A stretch of DNA of 64,000 nt from Paenibacillus periandrae. Its GTDB lineage: Bacteria > Bacillota > Bacilli > Paenibacillales > NBRC-103111. The DNA is taken from positions 186,001-250,000 of the forward strand of contig NZ_JAJNMU010000006.1 in assembly GCF_022458865.1 (NCBI RefSeq), read 5' to 3'. Within the stretch, counting starts at the first letter, position 1. The number at the start of each line of letters is the position of its first letter. The notes beneath the pieces were generated by a model. That model worked only from the letters and a program-made list of their open reading frames with translations, was not told the DNA's origin and did no database searches. Positions 1 to 8,648 of the stretch are shown piece after piece. Made by a program: the position numbers and the translations under genes.

Positions 1-220
1 GACTGAATGCAGCAATCGCCTGCTCTACCGCTGTTCGTACCTGCTGCACATCTGTAACATCCAGCTTGAAGATTTTAATGTTGCTGTACTTGGTAAGCTC
101 GGTTTCCTTGTCAGGCGTGCGCATCGTAGCGGCTACGTTCCAGCCCATCTTGGCAAAATGAATTGCTGTTAATTTTCCCAGCCCAGAGCTGGCTCCTGTA
201 ATAAAAATCGTTTTGTTCAT
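1..220 (-). CDS. Short-chain dehydrogenase/reductase, N-terminal part (runs off window start)
   Basis: The reverse strand from position 220 reads MNKTIFITGASSGLGK..., the Rossmann TGxxxGxG nucleotide-binding motif at the N-terminus of classical SDR oxidoreductases. About 73 codons are visible; the NNAG motif and YxxxK active site lie outside the window. An AGAGGAGAT ribosome binding site precedes the ATG. The gene follows the TetR gene on the same strand, and a copy of the putative TetR operator lies about 60 bases before its start. It is therefore probably co-regulated by that repressor (inference). The substrate cannot be predicted. Confidence 0.85.
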   Translation of the reverse strand, partial: MNKTIFITGASSGLGKLTAIHFAKMGWNVAATMRTPDKETELTKYSNIKIFKLDVTDVQQVRTAVEQAIAAFS

Positions 221-278
221 GGGTTGATCTCCTCTTTCTGATTTGTTTTATTTGGATCATTCTCAATCTCTTACATGT

Positions 279-301
279 ATAGATCGAATGTTCATTCTAT
301 T
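279..301. promoter_or_regulatory. Putative TetR operator, copy 1
   Basis: A 23-base sequence centred on the dyad GAATGTTCATTC. An identical 23-base copy lies at 972-994. This copy sits between the TetR gene and the downstream SDR gene. Dyads of this size before a TetR gene and its target are typical TetR operators. Binding is inferred. Confidence 0.7.
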
Positions 302-325
302 GACTTTTAAAAAAATCGGCCCTGG

Positions 326-937
326 TTAAACCAAGACCTGTTTAATTGGCTTTTGGAAATCTCGGCTGATTCCGTTCCAGCAAGCCTGTATCGCGTCACG
401 AGCAATTTCTTCAGTGAATTCAATGTTCCCATGAATATGTCCTTTGACCATATATACGATAGATCCGTAATGCATTTGGACCATTAACTCCGGCTGCATG
501 TCGATAATAAGCTGTTGGTCAATCGCCTCGGCATAAAGCTTGTTCATTGGGCCGCACCAGCCGCCCGAATATGCCTCTTTTTTGACCTCTTCATAAATAT
601 AGGGCGAAAACGAATACTGCTCAATAAACAAAAAGCCTTCAGGATACTTTTTGCTCAGCTCAATGACCTTCTCCCAGCCCCAGTTAAAGCGCTCCCGAAT
701 GGTCCCCTTCTGATTCAAGCCCTGAATTACATATTCACCGTTAAAGGTAACAATCCCCTTATACAGCTCGTTAACAATATCCTCCTTGCTCTGAAAATAG
801 TGATAAATATTACCTGTCGATACGCCGGATTCCTTAGCGATCAACGCCATCGATGTAGCTTGCAGCTCCCTTTGAATAATGATGCGAAGGGTTGTCTCCA
901 AAACAGCCTGCTGTACTTTATTGTATTTATCAAACAT
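326..937 (-). CDS. TetR family transcriptional regulator
   Basis: This is a 203-residue protein, normal length for TetR. The N-terminal helix-turn-helix is clear (residues about 10-55): LRIIIQRELQATSMALIAKE, then SGVSTGNIYHYFQSKEDI, the conserved recognition helix of the family. The remaining 140 residues are the variable ligand-binding and dimerisation domain, so the inducer is unknown. Identical 23-base dyads lie before this gene (972-994) and before the SDR gene that follows it. That suggests autorepression plus repression of the SDR. Confidence 0.9.
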   Translation of the reverse strand: MFDKYNKVQQAVLETTLRIIIQRELQATSMALIAKESGVSTGNIYHYFQSKEDIVNELYKGIVTFNGEYVIQGLNQKGTIRERFNWGWEKVIELSKKYPEGFLFIEQYSFSPYIYEEVKKEAYSGGWCGPMNKLYAEAIDQQLIIDMQPELMVQMHYGSIVYMVKGHIHGNIEFTEEIARDAIQACWNGISRDFQKPIKQVLV

Positions 938-971
938 GGCATCCCTCCGTGATTCAGTTTATATAACAAAC

Positions 972-994
972 ATAGATCGAATGTTCATTCTATT
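972..994. promoter_or_regulatory. Putative TetR operator, copy 2 (autoregulatory)
   Basis: Exact copy of the 279-301 sequence, about 35 bases before the TetR start codon and in an AT-rich stretch that probably holds its promoter. Two identical copies flanking one regulator and its neighbour are the evidence for function. Confidence 0.7.
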
Positions 995-1150
995 ATATTG
1001 TTATTTTGCGTACTTTGTCAAACGGAAACATTAGTTATAACCGATGTTTCTTTTGAACTATACGTAATCCATCTGTTATGATTCACTACAGTGATTATTG
1101 TTATATCGCTGCATCAAAAAAATACAGTCAATATGACGAAGGAGCTACTC

Positions 1151-1708
1151 ATGCTAAAAATAGCCATTATTATTGGCAGCACGCGTCCAGGTCGCAGAGG
1201 TGAAGCCGTTGCTCAATGGGTGCACGAGATCGCACAAAAACGCAGTGATGCTGTATACGAGCTTGTCGATATTGCAGCATTCAATTTGCCGTTATATGAT
1301 GAACCGAACCCTCCTTTAATGGCTCGATATACAAAACCGCATACGATCGCTTGGTCTGAGGCAATCAAATCGTTTGATGGCTTTATTTTTGTAACACCTG
1401 AATACAATCATGCAATCCCTGGGGCACTCAAAAACGCCATCGACTATCTTTTTAATGAATGGAAGGATAAGGCAGCAGGGATAGTCAGCTATGGCGGTGG
1501 TACAGGCGGGGCTCGTGCGGCAGAAAACCTGAGACTTATTTTGGGTGAGCTGCATGTCGCTGATGTGCGTGCTCAAGTTACCCTATCAGTCTTTACGGAC
1601 TTTGAAAACTACAGCATTCTGAAACCCGCACCCCGTCAGGAAGCGGCCGTCAACACGCTGTTGGATCAGGTCCTCTCCTGGAGCGGGGCATTAAAGGTGT
1701 TACGCTAA
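1151..1708 (+). CDS. NADPH-dependent FMN reductase (flavodoxin-like)
   Basis: This is a 185-residue flavoprotein of the NADPH-dependent FMN reductase/azoreductase family. Visible motifs are the N-terminal phosphate loop GSTRPGRRGEAVAQWV, the flavin-contact segment PEYNHAIPGALKNAIDYL, and SYGGGTGG. The frame is open upstream to 1091, but AAGGAG lies about seven bases before the ATG at 1151, and the protein then begins MLKIAIIIGSTRPG as in the family. It is divergent from the TetR gene and monocistronic or paired loosely with the next gene (60-base gap). Likely role is quinone, azo or flavin reduction; the natural substrate is unknown. Confidence 0.85.
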   Translation: MLKIAIIIGSTRPGRRGEAVAQWVHEIAQKRSDAVYELVDIAAFNLPLYDEPNPPLMARYTKPHTIAWSEAIKSFDGFIFVTPEYNHAIPGALKNAIDYLFNEWKDKAAGIVSYGGGTGGARAAENLRLILGELHVADVRAQVTLSVFTDFENYSILKPAPRQEAAVNTLLDQVLSWSGALKVLR

Positions 1709-1767
1709 TATTGTAACCAAATTTGAGTCAATTAGCTGTTAAAGGGTACAGCGTAAGGAGTTAACAC

Positions 1768-2646
1768 ATGTCCAAGAATCAAGATAAATCAGAGACTTTC
1801 CCTGACAGGAGTCGTATCCATCTGCAAGCTGACTGCGAGAATTGCTTCGGCTTGTGCTGTGCCGCGCTGCCCTTTGCAGCATCAATTGATTTTGCAATCG
1901 ACAAAAACGCCGGTCAGCCCTGTCCCAACCTGCAGTCGGATTTTCGCTGCGGTGTTCACACAAGCCTCAGAGAACTGGGTTTTCGAGGCTGTACGGTTTA
2001 TGATTGTTTCGGTGCAGGCCAGCAAGTATCCCAAGTCACCTTCGATGGACAAAGCTGGCGGCAAGCCCCGGATACGGCAAAGCCAATGTTTGAGGTATTT
2101 CCGATCATGTGGCAGCTCCATGAGCTGCTCTGGTATTTGACTGAAGCGTTGACACTGCAGCCGGCTCAGCCAATCCACGGTGATCTCAGCCTCGCACTCG
2201 ACGAAACAGAACGCCTAACTTACCTCAGTCCTGACTCTCTCATGGAGCTTGACGTGGCGAAACATCGGGCCTATGTCAATACTCTGCTTCTGAGGACAAG
2301 CGAGCTTGTACGAGCCGAAGCTCGTGAACAGCAGCCGGCTTCCTCACGGCGCAAGAAGAACTACGGCCGAGGGGCTGATCTTATCGGGGCCAAGCTTGGA
2401 GGAGCAGATCTCAAAGGTGCCAACTTGCGAGGGGCGTACCTTATTGCCGCTGATCTCAAAGGTGCTGACTTGAGAGTGGCTGACCTCATCGGGGCAGATT
2501 TTCGAGATGCTGATATCAGCGGCGCTGACCTTACCGACAGTATCTTTCTCACCCAAGCCCAGCTCAACGCGGCGAAGGGCGATGCCGATACCAAGCTGCC
2601 CTCTTCACTAACTCGCCCAGCACATTGGACGAGCTTTGGAGCATAA
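1768..2646 (+). CDS. YkgJ-like cysteine-cluster domain fused to pentapeptide repeats
   Basis: A 292-residue protein with two parts. The N-terminal half carries a cysteine cluster: C23-x2-C26-x3-C30-C31, then PCPNL, FRCGVH, GCTVYDC. This spacing resembles the YkgJ-type putative zinc/iron-chelating domain. Residues about 190-265 are pentapeptide repeats of the A(D/N)LxG type, which fold as a right-handed beta helix. The ribosome binding site AAGGAG precedes the ATG. Pentapeptide proteins include DNA-gyrase mimics such as MfpA and Qnr, but nothing here points specifically to gyrase. Metal binding is predicted from the cysteines only. Confidence 0.8.
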   Translation: MSKNQDKSETFPDRSRIHLQADCENCFGLCCAALPFAASIDFAIDKNAGQPCPNLQSDFRCGVHTSLRELGFRGCTVYDCFGAGQQVSQVTFDGQSWRQAPDTAKPMFEVFPIMWQLHELLWYLTEALTLQPAQPIHGDLSLALDETERLTYLSPDSLMELDVAKHRAYVNTLLLRTSELVRAEAREQQPASSRRKKNYGRGADLIGAKLGGADLKGANLRGAYLIAADLKGADLRVADLIGADFRDADISGADLTDSIFLTQAQLNAAKGDADTKLPSSLTRPAHWTSFGA

Positions 2647-2671
2647 GGCAGCTGCCCTTGGCAGCTTTCGA

Positions 2672-2994
2672 CTAAGCAAAATATGTACGGATCGCCTGTT
2701 CCGTCGTTTCTTTGCCTGTTTGAATCGTTCGCTCAATCTCCCAATCCCAGTACTCCGGCCTGAACAATTCTACGGATACCATTTCACTGTATCCAAGCGC
2801 ATTGAAAGCAAACGGTTTTATGTTACTGGTAGTGAAAAAGTTCTTCAAATCAGCTACTGTATTTTCCTCTAGTATTCCTTTAGTTTATCCAAACGGATTT
2901 CAATCAGATCGTACCCGTGCTTTTCACAAAATTCAAGATCGATTTTAAGCGTTGAATTTTTCATTGTGGTTGCTTGGTTAAAGGCGATTTTCAC
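2672..2994 (-). pseudogene. Sugar phosphate isomerase/epimerase remnant
   Basis: A GGAGGG site precedes a GTG at 2994 and the reading VKIAFNQATTMKNSTLK...YDLIEIRLDKLKEY, which stops at TAG. Shifting frame at that point restores EENTVADLKNFF...IKPFAFNALGY and then a C-terminus with VELFRPEYWDWEIE up to a stop at 2672. These pieces resemble the first and last parts of a TIM-barrel isomerase/epimerase (IolI/IolE type, usually about 270 residues). About two thirds of the gene is missing between NALGY and EMVSVELFRP. It is a dead gene with one frameshift and one large internal deletion. Confidence 0.7.
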
Positions 2995-3054
2995 AAGAAT
3001 CCCTCCAATCTTTCAACATTTTTCGTTGGAGCAAAACAGGCAGAACTCCACCAC

Positions 3055-3486
3055 TTACACTCGGTGGTTATCCGCCCTCCACACAGTTATGGATTTTTTG
3101 ATCTTGTCAGGCTCCATCCCCGTTTCGGCGGCCTTCACACATAATTGAGGAAATGATTCGTCTGAAGCAAAACGAAGTGCGATGATCTGCTGTAAACTGA
3201 GTCTTGGATCTAAAGGTTTGCCTGTAAGCTGAACGTGCCGAAATTTCTCTTCCTGTAAAATGGTACGGTCCTGCAATCGGGTTGCAAATTGTCGAATAAG
3301 CGCCGCCAATATTAATACGCATAAGATAATACCAAAATCAAAAAGGGAAGCATAACTAAATTGCTCTTTGAACAAGTGAATAATCGACGCAATAAATAGG
3401 ATCAGCGCGATGGGTGCCAGGACAAAATGGAATAGAGGTACAAATTTCTTGTGATTATTATAACTTTGCGCTATGGGCTTACTCAA
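3055..3486 (-). CDS. Small two-TM membrane protein (DUF6526-like)
   Basis: A 143-residue protein opening with NHKKFVPLFHFVLAP and two hydrophobic segments at about residues 17-36 and 47-64, followed by a soluble basic tail with LQDRTILQEEKFRHVQLTGK. The overall layout matches small uncharacterised membrane proteins of Bacilli grouped as DUF6526, from memory of the family. A GGAGGAAAAAG site precedes the start. No function can be assigned, and it stands alone between a pseudogene and an AAA ATPase gene. Confidence 0.65.
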   Translation of the reverse strand: MSKPIAQSYNNHKKFVPLFHFVLAPIALILFIASIIHLFKEQFSYASLFDFGIILCVLILAALIRQFATRLQDRTILQEEKFRHVQLTGKPLDPRLSLQQIIALRFASDESFPQLCVKAAETGMEPDKIKKSITVWRADNHRV

Positions 3487-3652
3487 ACTTTTTCCTCCTT
3501 GAAAGTCGCTTTGATAACACTATGTTCAATTTCAAAATGAGTTACACACGACATGGCATTCACAACCAGCCCCTCTTCACCCCGTCATGCATATCTTTCA
3601 TATATTCAACAAAAAGTTAGTAAATCCTGTTGTTCTGGTATCATCAAACCTG

Positions 3653-4363
3653 TTAATCTTCAAACAAATCCTTGAGAACAGCCTTCCTGTTTTCCAGAAA
3701 ACGTCTTGTAATCAAATAATGCAGCGTATCCTCATATCGAATCTCCGCTACAGGCTGAACGTCAAAATTCAGGATTTGCGCATTTGGATATCCGAGCAGA
3801 ATCGGTGAATGCGTAGCGATGATGAACTGAGCATCGTTCTCCAAATCTTTAATAATGCGCAGCAATGCCAGCTGCCGCGCAGGGGATAGAGCCGCTTCCG
3901 GTTCATCCAGCAGGTAAATCGCCCTTTTTCCAAAGCGATGTGTGAAAAGTGAAAGAAACGCCTCCCCATGCGATTGCTCGTGTAAGGAACGACCTCCATA
4001 ATATTGCAAGCCCTCGGGCAGCGTGTCCATATGGGACGCAAAGTGATAAAAGGTTTCTGCTCGCAGAAAAAATCCATTCGTGATTTTGGGCATCCACGAG
4101 AGCCGGATATGGTCCCCCAGAATGGACGCGGAAGCATCAACCTCATAGGCGTTGTTCCTCCCTCCTCCAGCCGTGTTAAATCCGCACTGATAGGCGATCG
4201 CCTCCAGCAGTGTAGATTTCCCCGAGCCATTCTCCCCCACAAGAAAGGTAACATTCGTTTCAAACGAAATGGAGTCCAACTCTTTGATCGCGGGTATCGT
4301 AAAGGGATACGCTTTTGAGTCATGATCTTTATTTCTGAGAATTTCCAGGCTACGTAAGTACAT
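3653..4363 (-). CDS. AAA family ATPase (ABC/RecF-like)
   Basis: A soluble ATPase of about 236 residues with Walker A GENGSGKST, an SHGEAF segment in the place of the ABC signature, Walker B AIYLLDEPEAAL, and the switch histidine in IIATHSPIL. No membrane partner is adjacent, and the gene resembles the stand-alone predicted ATPases that share the RecF/SMC-type head. The frame is open to a TTG at 4378. The ATG at 4363 is preferred because GGAG lies nine bases upstream. It follows the GNAT gene by 26 bases on the same strand, so it may be the last gene of an operon starting at 5923. Confidence 0.8.
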   Translation of the reverse strand: MYLRSLEILRNKDHDSKAYPFTIPAIKELDSISFETNVTFLVGENGSGKSTLLEAIAYQCGFNTAGGGRNNAYEVDASASILGDHIRLSWMPKITNGFFLRAETFYHFASHMDTLPEGLQYYGGRSLHEQSHGEAFLSLFTHRFGKRAIYLLDEPEAALSPARQLALLRIIKDLENDAQFIIATHSPILLGYPNAQILNFDVQPVAEIRYEDTLHYLITRRFLENRKAVLKDLFED

Positions 4364-4389
4364 GGTGTTCAACTCCAATACTTATACTC

Positions 4390-5025
4390 TTAATTGGATA
4401 CATTCAGCTGTTTGATAAGGCTAACACGAATGATATCATCCCAAATAGGACCACGTCGAACCTCTTGATAACCTATTTTTTTATTAAGCTCAATGACGTG
4501 ATCATTTACCTCTTCGGTATGTGTATAAATTAAATTGACATTGTGATATTGAGCTTCTTCTTCCAGCTTGTTTTTAAGTTGTGTTGCCAAGCCTGCTCTG
4601 CGGTAAGCTGGATGCACCCATAATTGAAAAATCTCTAGAAATCGACCGTCACTTTGAAATAAGGTACGATCTAATTCATTATATATTGTTTTCCAGGGAT
4701 ACACATCATCCCTGTTGGATATGGAATACATGATCATACCAATGGGCATGGACATAACTGAATTTTCAATAATAAATGAACCTTTATTGGGGTCAGTTAC
4801 ATACTTTTGTATCTTCTGGCGATGTTCCTCTTGCTGCTGCTCTGTCAGTTCAACATCATCTGCTCCTGACGTATATCCATCATTTTTTAAATCAATTCTA
4901 ATCAAGAATTCAAGATCATTCCTGTTTCCCTTTCGCAAGATGAGCATGGTTTGCGGATTGAGCCCATATGGTTTTATCGCTGATTTAAGCAGGTCTTCAT
5001 AGTCCACGTCCATCTGCTCCTCCAC
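4390..5025 (-). CDS. GNAT family N-acetyltransferase
   Basis: A 211-residue protein whose C-terminal half holds the acetyl-CoA site of GNAT enzymes: LEIFQLWVHPAYRRAGLATQ (motif A, R/QxxGxG/A type) and then LNKKIGYQEVRRG. The start is uncertain. A GTG at 5025 overlaps the end of the upstream phosphotransferase gene by 29 bases, while an ATG at 5013 follows GGAGGAG very closely. Either way the two genes overlap and are probably translationally coupled. A kinase-fold protein with an acetyltransferase recalls aminoglycoside modification, but the substrate is unknown. Confidence 0.8.
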   Translation of the reverse strand: MEEQMDVDYEDLLKSAIKPYGLNPQTMLILRKGNRNDLEFLIRIDLKNDGYTSGADDVELTEQQQEEHRQKIQKYVTDPNKGSFIIENSVMSMPIGMIMYSISNRDDVYPWKTIYNELDRTLFQSDGRFLEIFQLWVHPAYRRAGLATQLKNKLEEEAQYHNVNLIYTHTEEVNDHVIELNKKIGYQEVRRGPIWDDIIRVSLIKQLNVSN

Positions 5026-5923
5026 AATTTAGCATACTCATGTCAATCTGGTGTAGAATGTGTTTAGCAAGCTCCAATTGTCGAGTTGCAAATCCCAAAT
5101 CCCCATGTCCCGTATGCGCTAAATCAAGGTTGGATAAGGTAGACATTAGAATTCGTGCGGTAAGCGCAAGCTGAAAAGCTTTTTGATCTTCGCATTTATC
5201 TATATGATTCCATATATACTGATAGGTAGGATCCTGAATTCCACCAAATAAAACAAGGTTACCAATAAATGAAGCCATGTCCCAGTAAATCGGCATGATG
5301 GACACATCCTCAAAATCCATCCAGAGCCAGCCTTCAGGACCTCGCAGCAAGTTTCGGGCATGAGCATCACCATGAGCAGGTATCAATGCTTCAGGTTGAA
5401 TCAACCGAATTTGCTCGTTTACTCTCCAAAAAATCTCTAATAGAGTTTGTATTCGGGAGTCAGGATTTTTTTTCAATCGAATTGCTGCCTGTTGTACTCT
5501 GTTCCATACGCCGAGTAATGGGATCACACCAGGGAAGCTTTTCATGGCTAAGGATAGTTTATTTACTAGTTCGTATGCATGTCTTGGTTCCAGAGACTCC
5601 AATTGTGCAGGAGGCACATACCTCCAAAATGTCGCCCACTTATCCCCCACCTTGTGTGGTCCTGCAACCCGAAAAGGCAGTACAACCGGAACATCATTGG
5701 CATGCAGGTGACGTGCGACCTGCAACTCTCGATCCAGCATATGATAGGTGCGCTCCGCGTCATCTTCTGATGTAACAATAGCGAGTCGGGCCACTATCTC
5801 ATGCGGAGCCAAATGAATAATCAGATTCCCGCCATCGCTGAGAATCATAGGAGTAATCCCGGTGAGTCCAAGCATCTGAGCCGTTGAGAGTACTTGTGAA
5901 ACCAACTCTTCTCTTGCAGACAA
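4997..5923 (-). CDS. Aminoglycoside phosphotransferase (APH) family protein
   Basis: A 308-residue protein of the APH/choline kinase fold. It has the catalytic loop HGDAHARNLL near residue 180 and the metal-binding DFEDVSIMPIYWDMAS about 20 residues later. The start is a TTG at 5923 with AAAGGAGC nearby. It is the first gene of a likely three-gene unit with the GNAT and ATPase genes downstream. The family covers antibiotic kinases and many kinases of unknown small molecules; real aminoglycoside resistance is not implied. Confidence 0.8.
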   Translation of the reverse strand: MSAREELVSQVLSTAQMLGLTGITPMILSDGGNLIIHLAPHEIVARLAIVTSEDDAERTYHMLDRELQVARHLHANDVPVVLPFRVAGPHKVGDKWATFWRYVPPAQLESLEPRHAYELVNKLSLAMKSFPGVIPLLGVWNRVQQAAIRLKKNPDSRIQTLLEIFWRVNEQIRLIQPEALIPAHGDAHARNLLRGPEGWLWMDFEDVSIMPIYWDMASFIGNLVLFGGIQDPTYQYIWNHIDKCEDQKAFQLALTARILMSTLSNLDLAHTGHGDLGFATRQLELAKHILHQIDMSMLNCGGADGRGL

Positions 5924-6088
5924 TTCAACAGCTCCTTTGCCAATCGGTATTCATTTATTGTAGCATTACGGCTGTATCCGTTACAGGCATAAAACGTTTA
6001 TAAGCAACTTATCGTCTATTACAATAAACTGCACTGAAGAACAAATAAGAGGATGGATTATTAATCCAACCCCTTTAAACAAATAATT

Positions 6089-8479
6089 TTAATTCTTAGT
6101 AATCTTGTCAGCTACATATTGAATATCAATACTGTTGATTACACCATCATTATTTAGATCATAGATGGAATCATACATAGGCTGTCCTTTGTACGCACCA
6201 TTATGATGTGAAATGATAACTAGATCACTAAGATTGACGAGTCCGTCATTGTTAAAATCAAGGTCCCCTATATGAACACTTAAACTAACAGGATTGTTTA
6301 GATTGCTAATATGTCCATAAGAATCACTTAATTGAGAGTTTGTGGATAATTCAAATTTTCCATTACCATTCTGCAATGCAGTGAACTTTATTGTAGCTAA
6401 TTTCAGGTTATTATACTTACCAGGAACGTTTCCAAGCAAGACGCCAGAAAAATCGATATGACCTATTAAGCTATCATCTTTCCCAAGTATGGCATCTACA
6501 TTTTCAATTCCAAAGTCAGAATGCAATCCTATTTGTGTCATCTTAAATTTAGAAGGATCATAGTCTAGCTTCATTAAAAAACCATATAAATCAGATGCAC
6601 TGCTTGCAGCAACGTTCAGTTCAATTGTGGAGCCGACTTGGATAAACCCCTCGTTAGTTTGGAGTGAAACCTGTGGTGTTTGAGGAATCACATTGGGCAG
6701 CTTTACAGTCAGGGAAGGACCACTAGTAGATATATTTCCAGCATAATCCGTCGCTTTAACATCAAATTTTACAGTAGTGTTCGGGATTAAATTCGAAATA
6801 TTCAATGATGTACTTTTTGCATCAATAGATGCATAAAGCTCGCCATCGCGGTAAATATGATATTGCTTCACACCCACATTATCAGTAGCTGGATCCCAGG
6901 ATAATGTAAGACTATTATAGGTTACATCTGCTACTGTTATGCGTGCATAAGGCAGCCAGTATGGGGGGGTGATATCATTGGTATTGTAGGTGCTTGTTGT
7001 TACTGTAACGATAGGATTATTAACACTATTACCATCCTTATTATTTGCTTCTACCATAAATTTATAGGTTTCTCCAGGGGAGAGCCCATCTACATGATAT
7101 CCGTATACGTTCCCACCTACAGTTTGTATTAAACTACTATTTTTATAAATATTATAATGATTAATTTCGCTTTGACTAATTGCGGGCTTCCACTCAATAT
7201 CTGCACTGGTATAAGTAGAATTCGTTACAGAGAGTGCATTTTCAGAAGGCCAGGTCGGGATGCCTGTTTCAAAGTTTATATTATATCTGCTTAAATCTTC
7301 ATAGCGATAGTTCGCTGTTTGGCTTGTATTCGTTGTAGAGTGATATATGGAGTATGCATTCCCCTGATTATCTTGAAAACCTATTCGATCTAGTACATAC
7401 ACTCCTTTGTCATCATTGGGGCCAAAATATATAGTAGCAATGTATAAGCCCTGATTGTTGCGCACAAAATTCAAGCTTTTGTCATATAATCTCGTGCTAT
7501 TTATTGGTTTGTAGTTTCCATATGCAATAATTTGGTCTGATTCATCATAAATATCTGCTGTAACAGTTACACTATCTCCAACTCTTACATTCGTGCTGGA
7601 TATGGTCAAATTATTTAATACAGGCGGTTTCAAATCGGGGAGCACCGAACCTTCTACAACGATATTATATTGACTCAAATCGCGGTAAGAGATATTTGTC
7701 GATTGATCAGTATTCGTTTTCGAATTATAAATCGTGAACATGTTTCCCTGCATATCTTGGGCATAAATAGAAGAGATTTCGTATGTTCCTGATGGATCAC
7801 TTGGACTAAAAAATAGAGTTCCTACATAATCTCCGTTTCCATCAATAAAAAAACTAGTCGATTTCCCTACGTTCGATCCCGCTAGTTGATACCTTATTCC
7901 TGCATAAGCAACTCCAGTTAATTCATCGGTAATTGATGCTTTCACTTGGACAATTCCGTTTCCATTAATATTCGTTGGACTAACGGAAATTCGATTAATT
8001 AATGGGGGACTTGTATCAGTCACCGTGCCAGAAACGTTAATAGAATAAGAGCTTAGATTCATATAGATTCCATTATTATTGCCGCCTGTCTGTGTTTCCG
8101 AATGATAGATATAAGCTATATTTCCTTGTGTATCCTGTATTATTATGTTCTGTAAATTGTATTTACCTGATCTGTCGTTAGTTGATACCAAGAACGTAGT
8201 AGTAAGAACACCATCGCCATTAGGTATTATATGAAGGTTCTTACCTGGTCCTCCACCAGCTTCAATTTGATACGATAAATTGATATAAGCAATACCAGAT
8301 TCGTCAGATGCGTCAGCCGTAATTGTTACAGGTTGATTCGGATCAGCAGTATTAGATGATAAATGGATAGATTTAAAAACTGGGGGATCGTAATCTCCTA
8401 TTTGAGCAAAAATAGATGAAGAAATGGAAAAGAAGAGAAGCAACGACACAAGAACAGAAGAATAAACTTTCGATTTCAC
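6089..8479 (-). CDS. Secreted multidomain protein with cohesin and dockerin modules
   Basis: About 796 residues. A signal peptide (VKSKVYSSVLVSLLLFF... ending near FAQ) is followed by three similar Ig-like repeats of about 125 residues, each opening PPVxxxIxxSxTN. Then come two fibronectin type III domains (ALSVTNSTYTSADIEW; ITVADVTYNSLTLSWDPATD), a cohesin-like domain (about 600-735) and a C-terminal dockerin with two calcium loops, DFNNDGLVNLSDL and DLNNDGVINSIDI. The GTG at 8479 is preferred to the ATG at 8491 because AAGGGATG then has proper spacing. It has no catalytic module and no SLH domain, so it is probably an adaptor that can bind a dockerin and be bound by a cohesin (inference). 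Confidence 0.85.
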   Translation of the reverse strand: MKSKVYSSVLVSLLLFFSISSSIFAQIGDYDPPVFKSIHLSSNTADPNQPVTITADASDESGIAYINLSYQIEAGGGPGKNLHIIPNGDGVLTTTFLVSTNDRSGKYNLQNIIIQDTQGNIAYIYHSETQTGGNNNGIYMNLSSYSINVSGTVTDTSPPLINRISVSPTNINGNGIVQVKASITDELTGVAYAGIRYQLAGSNVGKSTSFFIDGNGDYVGTLFFSPSDPSGTYEISSIYAQDMQGNMFTIYNSKTNTDQSTNISYRDLSQYNIVVEGSVLPDLKPPVLNNLTISSTNVRVGDSVTVTADIYDESDQIIAYGNYKPINSTRLYDKSLNFVRNNQGLYIATIYFGPNDDKGVYVLDRIGFQDNQGNAYSIYHSTTNTSQTANYRYEDLSRYNINFETGIPTWPSENALSVTNSTYTSADIEWKPAISQSEINHYNIYKNSSLIQTVGGNVYGYHVDGLSPGETYKFMVEANNKDGNSVNNPIVTVTTSTYNTNDITPPYWLPYARITVADVTYNSLTLSWDPATDNVGVKQYHIYRDGELYASIDAKSTSLNISNLIPNTTVKFDVKATDYAGNISTSGPSLTVKLPNVIPQTPQVSLQTNEGFIQVGSTIELNVAASSASDLYGFLMKLDYDPSKFKMTQIGLHSDFGIENVDAILGKDDSLIGHIDFSGVLLGNVPGKYNNLKLATIKFTALQNGNGKFELSTNSQLSDSYGHISNLNNPVSLSVHIGDLDFNNDGLVNLSDLVIISHHNGAYKGQPMYDSIYDLNNDGVINSIDIQYVADKITKN

Positions 8480-8648
8480 TTGTAAACACATCCCTTAATA
8501 GTATTTTAATTCCATAAAATACTATACTACAAAATTTGATAGAAGTCGTTTTTATTCGAGTGAATTTTATTTGCTAATTATAGTTGGCTGCGGCCACCCC
8601 TCAATCCAGACAGGCCGCCGCACCGCGGTACGTGCAAGTATTCCCCCC

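Noticed and set aside
4390..5923. Aminoglycoside resistance operon
   Set aside because: APH-fold and GNAT proteins are adjacent, but neither shows motifs specific to known resistance enzymes; many such pairs act on other metabolites.
8571..8648. GC-rich stretch with GCGGCC/GGCCGC arms before the response regulator's stop
   Set aside because: It may be a terminator or remnant, but the hairpin loop is long, no T-run follows and no RNA family was recognised.
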